Shown: in pieces, positions 1 to 8,405 of the stretch
How the letters are laid out: every line of letters begins with the position of its first letter
Position numbering within the stretch: the stretch's first letter is position 1
Assembly: GCA_001464385.1 (NCBI GenBank)
Contig: LNFB01000175.1
Span: 1-64,000, forward strand
Origin: Deltaproteobacteria bacterium Ga0077550
GTDB taxonomy: Bacteria; Myxococcota_A; Polyangia; Nannocystales; Nannocystaceae
Direction of reading: 5' to 3'
Length of the DNA: 64,000 nt
The notes under the pieces: generated by a model
The model's database searches: none
Told to the model about the DNA's origin: nothing
The model's input: the letters and a program-made list of their open reading frames with translations, nothing else
Made by a program: the position numbers and the translations under genes

Positions 1-301
1 ACTGGTGCGGGCGCACCTCCTCGACGAGCGCGACGAGGTCGCTGCGTGCGTCGCCCTCGATGTTGTATTCGACCCGCGCGCGGTGGGGCGCGAGCAGCTC
101 GGCGAGCTCGCGGACATCGGCCTCGGTGATGTGCCGCGCATCGGGCCGCGGGTGCACCGTGATGCCGGGGGCCCCGGCGTCGATGCACGTCTGCGCCGCG
201 TGGAGCACACTGGGCAGGCCCGCCGAGCGGCCCGCGGGTTGCCGCGTCCGCGAGTTCCGCAGGGTCGCGACCTTGTTGACGTTGACCGACAGCCGCACCA
301 T
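1..301 (-). CDS. pdxJ: Pyridoxine 5'-phosphate synthase (partial, 3' end outside window)
   Basis: The first 100 residues are present; the rest lies beyond the window edge. PdxJ condenses 1-deoxyxylulose 5-phosphate with 3-amino-2-oxopropyl phosphate to make pyridoxine 5'-phosphate, the last ring-forming step of DXP-dependent vitamin B6 synthesis in the cytosol. Seen here: the N-terminal beta strand [15 protein letters not shown] (residues 4-18), then [17 protein letters not shown] (about 43-59) with the family's phosphate/substrate-binding HPR..RHI signature, and a later VEYNIEG. The VNVNK form resembles the Bacteroidetes-type PdxJ (INKIATLRN) more than the E. coli form (VNIDHIATLRN). Start is ATG at 301, followed directly by GTG. 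The gene diverges from the small basic ORF at 407. Confidence 0.9.
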   Translation of the reverse strand, partial: MVRLSVNVNKVATLRNSRTRQPAGRSAGLPSVLHAAQTCIDAGAPGITVHPRPDARHITEADVRELAELLAPHRARVEYNIEGDARSDLVALVEEVRPHQ

Positions 302-406
302 CTGGAATCCGGGGACGAGCCCGGCGCGATGATAGCCGGCCGCCGAGAGGCCGTGCGGGCCAGCGCTTGACGACGGGACCCGGCCTGGGGGACAACCCGA
401 GCGCAA

Positions 407-520
407 ATGGCACGCGGAGACAACCGACGCACCCCCAAGAAACGTCAACGCGCCCGTCAGCGCAAGCTGAAGGCCCGCATCAAGCGCCGCAAGACCGCGC
501 CGCCGCCGAAGAAGAAGTAG
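407..520 (+). CDS. Small highly basic protein (37 aa)
   Basis: An ATG-initiated reading frame of 37 codons running to TAG. The product begins [14 protein letters not shown] and ends PPPKKK; about half of all residues are Arg or Lys, with almost no hydrophobic residues. Such composition is typical of ribosome-associated or RNA-binding mini-proteins. The opening 'MARGDNRR' faintly resembles the start of bTHX-type ribosomal peptides (MGKGD.R), but the rest does not follow that family. It sits between divergent pdxJ and convergent rarA and ends only 17 bases before the rarA stop. It could also be a chance frame in GC-rich DNA; the biased composition and the AAATGG start context favour a real gene. 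Function not recognised. Confidence 0.45.
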   Translation: MARGDNRRTPKKRQRARQRKLKARIKRRKTAPPPKKK

Positions 521-537
521 GCGCCGTCCCGGTCCCC

Positions 538-1917
538 TCAGGATCGGGCGTCACCGTCGTCGTCGCGTGCAGCACGGCGCGCTGCCAGTGCGCGCGCGGC
601 CTCGGCCTCCCAACCAACCTCCCCGAGCTCGGCGAAGCGGGCATTCGTGGCCGCGAGCGACTCGGGTAGCAGGCTGGTCGGACGCGGATCGACCGAGCCC
701 GGGAAGTCGTGCGGATAGCGGTAGCCCGCGCCGTAGCCGGCGGCCTTCATCATCGTGGTGACGGCGTTGCGCACGGCCATCGGCACCGGCAGCGCGCCGG
801 AGCGCTGCACCTCTTTGCGCGCGGCAGCGTAGCTCGCCAGCGCGCTGTTCGACTTGGGCGCCAGCGACAAGTAGAGCGTCGCCTGTGTCAGGTGCAGCGC
901 GGCCTCGGGCATGCCGACGAGATGCGTCGCCGATGCGGCGGCCTGGGCCACGACGAGGCCCTGCGGGTCGGCGTTGCCGACGTCCTCGCTGGCGAAGATG
1001 ACGAGCCGACGCGCGACGAACATCGGATCCTCGCCGCCCTCGAGCATGCGCACCAGCCAGTACACCGCGGCGTCCGCATCGCCGCCGCGCATGCTCTTGA
1101 TGAACGCCGAGACGACGTTGTAGTGCTCCTCGCCGGCCTTGTCGTAGCGGATCGCGCGGCGACCCAGGGCCGCGGCGACGATCTCGACCTCGAGGGTGCG
1201 GACGCCGTCGGGGATCAGATCGACGCAGGCCTCGAGATCGCCGAGGGCACGCCGGGCGTCGCCCTGGGCCGCGGCCGCGATGCCGCGGAGCAGCCGCGGC
1301 TCGACCTCGATGGCGCGCTCGCCGAGGCCCCGCTCGGTGTCGGCGAGCGCGCGCTGGAGCAGGCCGGCGAGGTCGTCGATCGTCAGCTCGCGCAGCGCGA
1401 ACACGCGGGCGCGACTGAGGAGGGCGGCGTTGACCTCGAAGCTCGGGTTCTCCGTCGTCGCGCCGACGAGGCGGCAGATGCCCGATTCGACGTGGGGTAA
1501 CAACGCGTCCTGCTGGGCGCGATTGAAGCGGTGGATCTCGTCGACGAACAGCAACGTCGGCTGGCCCGCTGCGCGGAGTCGGCCGCGGGCGCGCTCGATC
1601 ACCTCGCGGATGTCCTTCACGCCTGCACCCACCGCGGACAACGTCTCGAACGCGGCGCCGCCCACATGGGCGAGCAGACGCGCCAGTGTGGTCTTGCCGG
1701 TGCCCGGCGGGCCCCACAGGATCATGCTCGGCAGGCGGCCCGCCTCGATCGCGCGGCGGAGCAGGCGGCCGGGCCCGAGCAGGTGCGCCTGGCCGACGAA
1801 CTCGTCGAGGGTGCGCGGCCGCATGCGCTCGGCCAACGGCGCAAACACGGCGGGCGCCGGCTCGTCCGCCGCCGCGGTGCCGTCGCGATCGAACAGGTTG
1901 GGGGCGCGCGGTGCCAT
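538..1917 (-). CDS. rarA: Replication-associated recombination protein A (AAA+ ATPase)
   Basis: A 459-residue RarA/MgsA/WRNIP1-family clamp-loader-like ATPase. The family acts at stalled replication forks, interacting with SSB and DNA ends, and forms a tetramer. Visible: the family N-terminus [17 protein letters not shown] (about 27-43), Walker [10 protein letters not shown] (69-77), Walker B FVDEIHR (about 124-130), sensor-1 region [11 protein letters not shown], and the C-terminal tetramerisation region with [22 protein letters not shown] and [11 protein letters not shown]. Length is normal for the family. ATG at 1917 was chosen because it gives the usual short 'NLFD' leader before PLAERMRP; the frame stays open further upstream but without family similarity. 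It is divergent from the lipoprotein gene at 2029, with a TAGCAC hexamer five bases before the ATG. Confidence 0.95.
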   Translation of the reverse strand: MAPRAPNLFDRDGTAAADEPAPAVFAPLAERMRPRTLDEFVGQAHLLGPGRLLRRAIEAGRLPSMILWGPPGTGKTTLARLLAHVGGAAFETLSAVGAGVKDIREVIERARGRLRAAGQPTLLFVDEIHRFNRAQQDALLPHVESGICRLVGATTENPSFEVNAALLSRARVFALRELTIDDLAGLLQRALADTERGLGERAIEVEPRLLRGIAAAAQGDARRALGDLEACVDLIPDGVRTLEVEIVAAALGRRAIRYDKAGEEHYNVVSAFIKSMRGGDADAAVYWLVRMLEGGEDPMFVARRLVIFASEDVGNADPQGLVVAQAAASATHLVGMPEAALHLTQATLYLSLAPKSNSALASYAAARKEVQRSGALPVPMAVRNAVTTMMKAAGYGAGYRYPHDFPGSVDPRPTSLLPESLAATNARFAELGEVGWEAEAARALAARRAARDDDGDARS

Positions 1918-2028
1918 GCGTGCTAGCCTGGAGCGGTGCCTGGGGTCGGCAGGGGCCGCGTCGCGGCGCAGCGGAGTGTACGCCACCGGCGCCCCCGCCT
2001 CGCGCCCAGTTTTGCGGCGGGTCGCGCG

Positions 2029-2811
2029 GTGAGGCTCGCGGCGACACTCGGCGCGGGCCTCGTGCTCGCGTGCGGCAGCCCCAACCCCCGCGTGAAGCCG
2101 AGCGACAACATCGAGGCGATCGTCCCCGAACGGCAGCACGATGATCTGTCCGAGGCCGACAAGATCCGCCTGCTGATCGAGAAGGTCCGCGCCAGCGACG
2201 CGACCTTCGTCCTGGGCGACGTCGAGCTCGACGGCAAGGCCGCGGCGGCGGAGCTCGATCACCGCGTGCCGCGGATGGCGGTCGCCACCGCGCGACAGTT
2301 CGTCGAGAACATCACCCGCGCGACGAAGGACAAGGGCCCGACGCCGCGCGTGCGATTGGCCGACGGCACGGTTCTCGACGGGCGCGACTGGTACATCGCG
2401 CGCGTCGAGGAGATCGAGGGCGTGGCACGCCCGATCCGGTCCGCCAAGACGGACCGCGAGGCCCACGTCCCCGCGACCGTCGGCATCCTCGACGCGCTGA
2501 CGATCGTCGAGCGCAGCAACAAGCGCTTCGTCGCGCCCGCGCGCACGCTCCCCAACGGGAAGACCAAGGGCAAGCGCAAGGAGTACGACGCGGCCGAGTT
2601 CGCCGAGATGCTGCGCAAGAAGTGGGAGTTCCTCGGGGCGGATGTCCGCGATCTCGACACCTTCATCGGCGAGATCGCCTCGGATGCGTTCTCGAGCATG
2701 GCGCCGTACCGCGTCATCCACGAGGACGGCAGCGAGGAGGAGTTCCGCGGCTGGTTGCTCGCGCAGCTCGAGAACCGACGGGTCCAGATCGCCAAGGGCG
2801 GCGCACCATGA
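2029..2811 (+). CDS. Lipoprotein with duplicated DUF5329-like domain
   Basis: A predicted 260-residue lipoprotein. The GTG at 2029 gives a very short signal ending in lipobox LVLAC (Cys at residue 15), so mature protein would be anchored to an envelope membrane. Two similar segments follow: [17 protein letters not shown]...RQFVENIT...[16 protein letters not shown], then [15 protein letters not shown]...DTFIGEIAS...[18 protein letters not shown]. Each matches the DUF5329 pattern of a helix ending in 'S..F', a long helix, a '.FI..IAS' helix and a short strand before '..WL'. DUF5329 has no known biochemical role. Frame remains open to an upstream GTG at 1936, but only the 2029 start gives a secretion signal. 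Its stop overlaps the next ATG by two bases (ATGA). Confidence 0.75.
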   Translation: MRLAATLGAGLVLACGSPNPRVKPSDNIEAIVPERQHDDLSEADKIRLLIEKVRASDATFVLGDVELDGKAAAAELDHRVPRMAVATARQFVENITRATKDKGPTPRVRLADGTVLDGRDWYIARVEEIEGVARPIRSAKTDREAHVPATVGILDALTIVERSNKRFVAPARTLPNGKTKGKRKEYDAAEFAEMLRKKWEFLGADVRDLDTFIGEIASDAFSSMAPYRVIHEDGSEEEFRGWLLAQLENRRVQIAKGGAP

Positions 2812-3209
2812 CGACGCCGCGGCGGTTCGATGCGGCGCTCGTCGTCGGCGGCCTGCTCGGCTTCCTGGGCGTGGCCACCGGGGCGATGGGTGCCCACGCG
2901 CTGAAGGGGCGGCTCGACGCCCAGGCGCTCGACTGGTGGCGGACGGCGGCCCAGTACGCGCAGATCCACGCGGTGCTGATGGTCGCGGTCGCCCTCGCCT
3001 GTCCGCCCCCGCGATCGCGCTGGCTGCGGACCGCACTGGTGAGCCTCGGCGTGGGCGTCGTGATCTTCGCCGGCACGCTCGATGCGATGGCCCTCGGCGC
3101 GCCGCGGTGGTTCGGCGCGATCACCCCGCTGGGTGGCACGTGTCTGCTGGTGGGCTGGGTCGCGCTCGCGATCGCCGGCCTGCGACCGCCGCGGTCGCGG
3201 GGGTCGTGA
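2808..3209 (+). CDS. DUF423 family small integral membrane protein
   Basis: 133 residues with four hydrophobic segments (about 9-30, 45-65, 72-90 and 98-120), the layout of the DUF423/YgdD family. Family-typical features are the start AALVVGGLLGFLGVATGAMGAHALKG split as G..GA.GAHALK, followed by WWRTAAQYAQIHAVLM and a C-terminal GAITPLGGTCLLVGW. Function of the family is unknown; location is the inner membrane. Translationally coupled to the upstream lipoprotein by an ATGA overlap, which suggests the two are made together. Confidence 0.85.
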   Translation: MTTPRRFDAALVVGGLLGFLGVATGAMGAHALKGRLDAQALDWWRTAAQYAQIHAVLMVAVALACPPPRSRWLRTALVSLGVGVVIFAGTLDAMALGAPRWFGAITPLGGTCLLVGWVALAIAGLRPPRSRGS

Positions 3210-3300
3210 CCGGGCGTCGAGACGGTCCGCTCCGCGTCGCCGACGGCCCGAGCTGAGTCGCAGGGTCAACCCCGGCGGCGGCCACGACGATGGGCACGCG

Positions 3301-3789
3301 ATGGCCATCGAGCATGCGTTCATCTCCGCGGTGCTGCGCTACGTCACCCTCGTGCACGGCGAGACCCCGCCGGCGAAGGACGACCTCGCGACGCTCGAGG
3401 CGGTCCTGTCGACGCCGCGCAACGACGGCACGGATGGGGGCGCGTGGGAGCGACGACGGCACCGCCGGCTCGCGGTGCAGATGCCCGCGGCGGCCCGCGA
3501 CGCGGATGTCCAGGCGCCGGCGACCGTCGTCGACATCGGCGCCGGTGGCCTGCAGCTGCGCAACGACGGGCGTCTGCGCATGCGGACCGGCGACCGCGTG
3601 GTCGTGAGCCTGCTGCCGAGCGACTGGGCGGTGCGGATCGATCTGCCGGTCGAGGTCGTCCGCAGCGGCGAGGACGACATGATCGGCGTGCGGTTCTGCG
3701 GGCGACCGCTCGTGCTGCACCGCCGGCTCACGCCGGGCGAGCACACCTCGACGCGGCACGGCACCGCGAACATGGGCGCGGTGAGCTGA
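3301..3789 (+). CDS. PilZ domain protein (probable c-di-GMP receptor)
   Basis: 162 residues. The C-terminal two thirds form a PilZ domain: the arginine-rich c-di-GMP-binding loop ERRRHRRLAVQM (about 49-60) followed by a strand with DIGAGGLQLRN (about 77-87), which fits the RxxxR...(D/N)xSxxG pattern with Ala in place of the usual Ser. An N-terminal 45-residue helix-rich segment is not recognised. PilZ proteins bind cyclic di-GMP and adjust motility, polysaccharide export or gene expression in the cytosol. Start ATG 3301. The only c-di-GMP turnover gene seen in this window is the HD-GYP protein at 11789-13651. Confidence 0.8.
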   Translation: MAIEHAFISAVLRYVTLVHGETPPAKDDLATLEAVLSTPRNDGTDGGAWERRRHRRLAVQMPAAARDADVQAPATVVDIGAGGLQLRNDGRLRMRTGDRVVVSLLPSDWAVRIDLPVEVVRSGEDDMIGVRFCGRPLVLHRRLTPGEHTSTRHGTANMGAVS

Positions 3790-3811
3790 CGTTCCGCGCC
3801 GCCCGGCCCCG

Positions 3812-4579
3812 TCAGCCCGTGCGGCGGACGGGCTCGGCCCAGTCGGGGATGAACGCGTCGAGGATGCACGCGCGGGCGCGGTGACGGACCGATCCCGCGT
3901 CCGCGCCGTGCAGGAGCAGCTCGTTCCACAGCAGACGCGCGCCGGCCTCGTCCTGGCGGCTGCACAGCTCGTCGATCGCGAGCAGGAGCAGCTCGTGCGC
4001 GTTGGGGAAGCGCGCGAGGATGCGACGAACCGCGAGGACCATCTGCGCCGGGGCCATGCGTCCGCGTCGCGCGAGGAAGCCGTCGCGGGCGAGCTCGGCG
4101 TGATCGGCGAAGCGCCACGCCGCGGCCATCGCCACGATCCAGCGGGCCTGGGGCTCCCAGGGGCGACGCTCGCGGGTGCGGTCGGGGCCGTCGCCGATCT
4201 CGTCGGTCACGATCTCGATCGCGTGGGGGTCGATCGCGCGCAGCATGTGCAAGCCGATGCCGCAGCCCGGGACGACCGGCTCGCACAGCAGCAGCTCGTG
4301 GTCGCAGCGGGCCGCGCGGGCGACGACCTCGACGCGGGCCTCGGCGGTCGGGGTCACGCCGTCGCCGATCCACACGCAGCACGAGGCGCGTCCAGGATCC
4401 GCGGCGTCGAGGATGCGCGGCAGCGCCTCTCCGGCCACCGGATCGCGCAGGTGCCGGGTGATGCGGTCACCTGGATCCCGAGTGAACTGGAGGCTGGCGG
4501 GCTGCGTGCGCGAGAGCCCGAGCAGCACCGCCTCGACGGCGAGCCACGGCACGGGCGATGGATGCATCGCGTCGGACAC
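3812..4579 (-). CDS. Hypothetical protein, 255 aa
   Basis: No family recognised. Reading frame has strong GC-rich coding bias. The product has no signal peptide or membrane segment. It contains two neighbouring cysteines in RASCCVWIGDG, two more in ARCDHELLLCEP, and an alpha-helical C-terminal half (MAPAQMVLAVRRILARFPN, then a run of Leu/Ala-rich helices) that could be a repeat-helical fold. Start is GTG at 4579, preceded by GAGGAG six bases upstream on the minus strand, a clear Shine-Dalgarno; an in-frame ATG lies 12 bases later. It converges with the PilZ gene and is transcribed in the same direction as the downstream-lying MYXO-CTERM gene. Confidence 0.65.
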   Translation of the reverse strand: MSDAMHPSPVPWLAVEAVLLGLSRTQPASLQFTRDPGDRITRHLRDPVAGEALPRILDAADPGRASCCVWIGDGVTPTAEARVEVVARAARCDHELLLCEPVVPGCGIGLHMLRAIDPHAIEIVTDEIGDGPDRTRERRPWEPQARWIVAMAAAWRFADHAELARDGFLARRGRMAPAQMVLAVRRILARFPNAHELLLLAIDELCSRQDEAGARLLWNELLLHGADAGSVRHRARACILDAFIPDWAEPVRRTG

Positions 4580-4658
4580 CTACCGCTCCTCGTGCGGTCG
4601 CCGACGCAGAAGTCGAGCCGGCACGCGGCCGGACTTGGGCCGCGCCGCGGTCGGGACG

Positions 4659-6158
4659 CTAGCGACGGCGCGTGCGGAGCCCGAGCAACGCGAGGGGGAT
4701 CAACCAGGCGAGGCGCGGGGTCGTCGGCTCCGCGGCCGCGCAGGCGCACCCCTGCTTGGTGCCGCCGTCGTCGACGCCGGGCACGGTCGCGCCGGTCGCG
4801 TCACCGGCGTCGGCCGCCGTCCCGTCGCCGTCGGGATCGGTGCCGTCGGTGCCCGAGTCGCCGTCGGTGCCCGAGGCCGAGTCGGATCCGGTGTCCGGGT
4901 TCGACCCGGTGTTGCCGTCCTCGGTGACCTCGATCGTGATCTCCTTCGAGTCGTAGTTGCCGTACCCGTCGATGACCTCGAGCTGGAACGTGTAGGTGCC
5001 CACCGGCGGCTGGGCGAGGTTCACGAAATCCCAGGCGACCTCGTTCGGATCGGTGCCCGGGGTCAGGGCGTAGTCCTCGACGCACACGTTGTTGGTGCAG
5101 CGCGTGTACTCCTCGACGTCGTCGGGCAGACCGTCGACCCACGTCCACTTCACGCCGACGAGGGTCGAGTTCTCCTCGATCTGCGCGGTGATGAGGACGC
5201 TGTCGCTCGTGCTGATCACCGCGCCGTCCTCGGGCGTGGTGCTGACGATCACCGGCGCAACGTCATCGACCTCGCGCGGACCGAACACGCCCATCAGCTC
5301 CTGGTAGCTGTTCTGCTCCTCACCGCCGCCGTCGGGGCAGTACAGCTCGTGGATGTAGCCGCACTGCGTGACGCCGCTGCCGGTCGCATGGCTGATCGTG
5401 TTGCACGTGTCGACGTAGGTCTTGAACCCCCCGTTGTTGAACGGGTACATGAGGTCCTGCGTGTCGTCGGTGTGCTCGAGACCCCAGTTGTGCGAGGTCT
5501 CCTGGGCGGCGACCTCGGCGACGCCGTTGCAGCTCTGCGGGAAGGTGAGCGAGACGTGGTTGCGCTTGAGGCCGTCACACGCGACGTTCGCCACGCCGCA
5601 GACGCCCTGCCCCTGGTTCGAAGCGCCGCCGATCACCGCCATCGTGTACGGCAGGTAGTCCGGCGGCCGCTGCGACGACATGATGATGTTGAACGGCTCG
5701 TAGTAGTTCTGCAGCTCCTGGAACATCGACGCCTGGGCCATGCCGTCGCCGTAGCTGGGGAAGTCGGTCTGGCTGTCCACCAGCGGCGAGCAGTTGAGCG
5801 CCGCATTCGCGTTGTCCCCGTTCCCGCAGGTCGGCGTCAGGGTCACGCCGCCCATCTCGACGAAGAGCACGCCTGGCGCCGGGTCGTAGGCCATCGCGTG
5901 CAGGGGCTCCTTGCCCATCGCCGCGAGGGCGTCGGCGCCGAGACCGTCCGGCGTGAAGAGCATGTCGCCCTCCCAGTGCGAGCCGATCGCCGCGATCTCG
6001 GCGGCCGACTTGCCGGTCAGCCGTTCGATCACGGGCCGCGTGAGCTCGTCGTCGACGGCACGGGCCCAGGGCGCGGCCGGGGAGATCGGCGCGCCTGCGG
6101 CGGACGCGAGCGAGGGGGACGCGAGGACGAGGAGGGACGGGAACAGGCTTCGGCGCAT
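4659..6158 (-). CDS. Secreted metalloprotease-like protein with MYXO-CTERM sorting signal
   Basis: 499 residues. A signal peptide (MRRSLFPSLLVLASPSLASA) leads a secreted domain with QETSHNWGLEH at about residues 216-226. This follows the metzincin zinc motif HExxHxxGxxH except that the first His is Gln. Downstream DLMYPF and several cysteines fit the rest of a metalloprotease-like fold. A beta-sandwich (about 330-430, 'TYTFQLEVIDGYGNYDSKE') is followed by a Asp/Gly/Ser/Thr spacer, then GCACAA, a hydrophobic segment and a terminal RTRRR. That Cys-hydrophobic-Arg tail is the MYXO-CTERM signal, processed in myxobacteria by a rhombo/CPBP-type sorting protease and linked to surface display. Whether it still cleaves peptides is uncertain because of the His to Gln change. 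ATG 6158; a TAGCCT hexamer lies about 44 bases upstream. Confidence 0.85.
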   Translation of the reverse strand: MRRSLFPSLLVLASPSLASAAGAPISPAAPWARAVDDELTRPVIERLTGKSAAEIAAIGSHWEGDMLFTPDGLGADALAAMGKEPLHAMAYDPAPGVLFVEMGGVTLTPTCGNGDNANAALNCSPLVDSQTDFPSYGDGMAQASMFQELQNYYEPFNIIMSSQRPPDYLPYTMAVIGGASNQGQGVCGVANVACDGLKRNHVSLTFPQSCNGVAEVAAQETSHNWGLEHTDDTQDLMYPFNNGGFKTYVDTCNTISHATGSGVTQCGYIHELYCPDGGGEEQNSYQELMGVFGPREVDDVAPVIVSTTPEDGAVISTSDSVLITAQIEENSTLVGVKWTWVDGLPDDVEEYTRCTNNVCVEDYALTPGTDPNEVAWDFVNLAQPPVGTYTFQLEVIDGYGNYDSKEITIEVTEDGNTGSNPDTGSDSASGTDGDSGTDGTDPDGDGTAADAGDATGATVPGVDDGGTKQGCACAAAEPTTPRLAWLIPLALLGLRTRRR

Positions 6159-6301
6159 GGGGCAGCCGCACGGGACGGGGAAATCGTCCCGTAGGCGGCG
6201 CCAGGCTAGCGACACCCCACACTGCCGTCTAGTCGCAGATTCCTGGCGCTTCGAGGCGGGAGCGCGGCGTACTGCGGCAAACGACTGCCCCCTCGACGGG
6301 C

Positions 6302-6898
6302 TCACGCGAGGCCGACGCGACCCGCCGCGAGCCCGACGATGCGGCCCGGCGACAGACCCGCGGCCTCGAGCGCCTCGGACCACATCGCGTCCGGGTCGGC
6401 GTCGAACATCCACGACACCGGCAGCTTGCCACCGCCGACCGGCACCGGCAGCCAGGTGCCCGCGGCGATCTCCTGCTCGAGCTGCTCGGGACCCCAGCCC
6501 GCGTAGCCGAGGGCGAACATCAGCCGCGTCGGGGCGAGGCCGGTGTCGTGGTGCCCGGCCCGCGTCACGTGGTCGAGGGACGTCGTCAACCACAGGCCAT
6601 CGATGACCCGCTGCGCCGCGGGGTCCCAGGCGGGATCGTCGTGGAGGATCCAGCCGCGCGACGGCTCGACCGGACCGCCGGTGCGCACGCGCTGCCGAGG
6701 GTTGCCGCGCCACCGCAGCCCGAGACCGTCGGCGATCTCGGCGATGGTGTTGCCGCCGAGGTGGTTGAGCACGAGGCCGAGGGCGCCGCGCTCGTCGTGG
6801 TCGAGCATGAACACGACGCGACGCTTGAAGTTGTCGTCGTCGAGCTGCGGGACGGCGCACAGCAACTGGTGCACGAGGCTGCTGGAGGCTCCGTCCAT
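6302..6898 (-). CDS. YqgE/AlgH family protein (UPF0301)
   Basis: 198 residues with the family landmarks: LLCAVPQLDDDNFKRRVVFML (about 11-31), the GALGLVLNH loop (about 38-46), a central GGPVE and the C-terminal FALGYAGWGPEQLEQEI followed by W.. The fold is a cytosolic alpha/beta protein of unresolved biochemical role; AlgH has been linked to alginate regulation in Pseudomonas by genetics only. ATG 6898 gives the family's normal N-terminus. A CATACT hexamer ends eight bases before the ATG, compatible with a leaderless transcript. Confidence 0.9.
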   Translation of the reverse strand: MDGASSSLVHQLLCAVPQLDDDNFKRRVVFMLDHDERGALGLVLNHLGGNTIAEIADGLGLRWRGNPRQRVRTGGPVEPSRGWILHDDPAWDPAAQRVIDGLWLTTSLDHVTRAGHHDTGLAPTRLMFALGYAGWGPEQLEQEIAAGTWLPVPVGGGKLPVSWMFDADPDAMWSEALEAAGLSPGRIVGLAAGRVGLA

Positions 6899-6906
6899 GC
6901 GCTTCG

Positions 6907-6912
6907 AGTATG
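6907..6912 (-). promoter_or_regulatory. Possible -10 element of the AlgH-family gene
   Basis: CATACT on the minus strand, eight bases before the ATG at 6898. One of a series of TAnnnT-like hexamers just before start codons in this window. No convincing -35 was seen. Confidence 0.3.
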
Positions 6913-6994
6913 GACCGTCGCGGGCCGCCGCGCCCCTGCCCACGGCGGGAACGAGAGGCGCGGGTCGCCACCGCTCCTACGCCGGGCGGGGCAC

Positions 6995-7024
6995 TTGAAA
7001 ACCGCCGCGGCGCCGTGGTACGCA
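6995..7024 (+). promoter_or_regulatory. Probable sigma70-type promoter of tRNA-Leu
   Basis: TTGAAA at 6995-7000 (five of six to TTGACA), then an 18-base spacer and TACGCA at 7019-7024. The distance to the tRNA 5' end (7038) fits a transcript starting about 7031. The -35 is good, the -10 is weak. Confidence 0.45.
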
Positions 7025-7037
7025 AACGGCCCCACTT

Positions 7038-7122
7038 GCCAGAGTGGCGAAATCGGTAGACGCAGCGGACTCAAAATCCGCCGGGGTAACCCCCCGTGTC
7101 GGTTCGAGTCCGACCTCTGGTA
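7038..7122 (+). tRNA. tRNA-Leu (anticodon CAA)
   Basis: 85 bases fold as a class II tRNA. Acceptor stem GCCAGAG pairs with CTCTGGT (first pair G-U), discriminator A. The anticodon arm is GCGGA-CTCAAAA-TCCGC, giving CAA, which reads TTG leucine codons. The long variable arm (CGGGGTAACCCCCCG region) is as expected for Leu. T arm GGTTCGAGTC is canonical. CCA is not encoded (next bases CCG). Confidence 0.95.
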
Positions 7123-7137
7123 CCGAGAAGCCCCGTC

Positions 7138-8316
7138 TCACCGCGCGTCGAACGACTCGCGGTGGACGGCGGCCCCGATGTCGACCGCGACGCGGACCGC
7201 CGTGGCGGGCGCCACGAACATCGGCGCGCGGACGCGGGCGACCTCGCGACCCTCGCGATCCCAGGCGATCCAGCGCAACACGGGCATGCCCTCGTCGAAC
7301 CCCGAGGCGGTCGCCCACCACACGCGTCCGCGGTGGTGCAGCTCGCCGGCGAGCGTCGGCCCCTGCCCCATCGCCGCGACGGCCGGGCCGAAGAACGCCT
7401 CGTCGACGTCGTCGAAGCGCCAATCGCAGTGCACGTGGGTCTCGTACTCGACGAGCATGCCGCCGCCCGCCTCGCACTCGGCCTGCAGGGTCGCGATCGA
7501 GACCTCGAGGGGATCGAGATCGAAGCCGTCGCCGTACATGTGCCGCGAGTAGCCCGCGCCGCCGATCTCGGCGTTGTAGTCCGGCGATCGATAGCCGGAG
7601 TTGACGTTGATCGGCCCGACGGCGTCGCGCAGCGCCTGCACCGACGCCACCGCGTGGGGCTGAACGATGGCCCAGCGGCCCTTGTAGGCCTGGGCGAACT
7701 CGCCGAGCGTGAAGTTCGGCGCGAGCGACAGATCGGGATCCTCGGCCTCGAGATCGAGCAGCGCGATCGGGGGCCGGTAGTTCGGATCCCCGCCGAGCGC
7801 CTCGGGGTACGCATAGCCCTCGGGCGGGGCGTCGGGATCGAAGGCGTGGACGTCCAGGCACGTGGTGTACTGGTTGTCGGCGCCGGGGAAGCAGACCTCG
7901 GTCGCCGGCGCGGGCCCGTCGCCGCCGGTGCCCGCCTCGCCGCCGCCCTCCGACTCGGCCTCCGACTCGGCCGCCGTCTCGCCGCCGCCCTCGCTGCCGC
8001 CGGTCCCGGCGTCGCAGAGGCACGGGCCCCACATGCCCTCGAGGCAGGACTGGATGCCCATGCCGGGGCCATCGGGGCACGGGCACGCCTGGACCTCCTC
8101 GGGGTCGCAGCTGAACCCCTCGTCGCCCTCGCCCTCGCCGTCCCCCTCCTCGGGCAGCGCGTCGCTCGAGCTGCCGAGGGGATCGACGTCGAGGGAGGTG
8201 TGCGCGCCGTCGTCGTCGCCCGCGCTGGGCTGGAACGGGGGCGCCCCCCGGTGCGTGCCGGCGTCGGTGCACGCCGCCAGCAGCAACCATCCGCACGCGG
8301 GCTCGCGGATCCTCAC
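7138..8316 (-). CDS. Lipoprotein with M15-type (D-Ala-D-Ala carboxypeptidase-like) domain
   Basis: 392 residues. GTG start gives lipobox LLLAAC (Cys16), followed by about 130 residues of acidic, Gly/Glu-rich spacer with scattered Cys (CPCPDG, CLC). The C-terminal domain reads NFTLGEFAQ, then INVNSGYRSPDYN, SRHMYGDGFDLDP (about 255-267) and HVHCDW (about 292). This matches the Peptidase_M15_3 zinc site (H, D and a later H of HxH) and its conserved SGYRS turn, so it probably hydrolyses peptide cross-links or stems of peptidoglycan at the outer-membrane inner face. The gene ends 15 bases after the tRNA-Leu on the opposite strand. Confidence 0.8.
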   Translation of the reverse strand: MRIREPACGWLLLAACTDAGTHRGAPPFQPSAGDDDGAHTSLDVDPLGSSSDALPEEGDGEGEGDEGFSCDPEEVQACPCPDGPGMGIQSCLEGMWGPCLCDAGTGGSEGGGETAAESEAESEGGGEAGTGGDGPAPATEVCFPGADNQYTTCLDVHAFDPDAPPEGYAYPEALGGDPNYRPPIALLDLEAEDPDLSLAPNFTLGEFAQAYKGRWAIVQPHAVASVQALRDAVGPINVNSGYRSPDYNAEIGGAGYSRHMYGDGFDLDPLEVSIATLQAECEAGGGMLVEYETHVHCDWRFDDVDEAFFGPAVAAMGQGPTLAGELHHRGRVWWATASGFDEGMPVLRWIAWDREGREVARVRAPMFVAPATAVRVAVDIGAAVHRESFDAR

Positions 8317-8405
8317 CCTACGGAGGTTCGCAGCGACGCGCTCAGGTTCCCACGTCCGCGTTCCGCCGCTGCGTGGTTCTGCGTAGTCGCGCGGCGACCG
8401 CGACG

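Noticed and set aside
407-520. Identification of the 37-residue protein as ribosomal bTHX
   Set aside because: Only the first few residues are similar; the conserved TxRGKxxxG..G block is absent.
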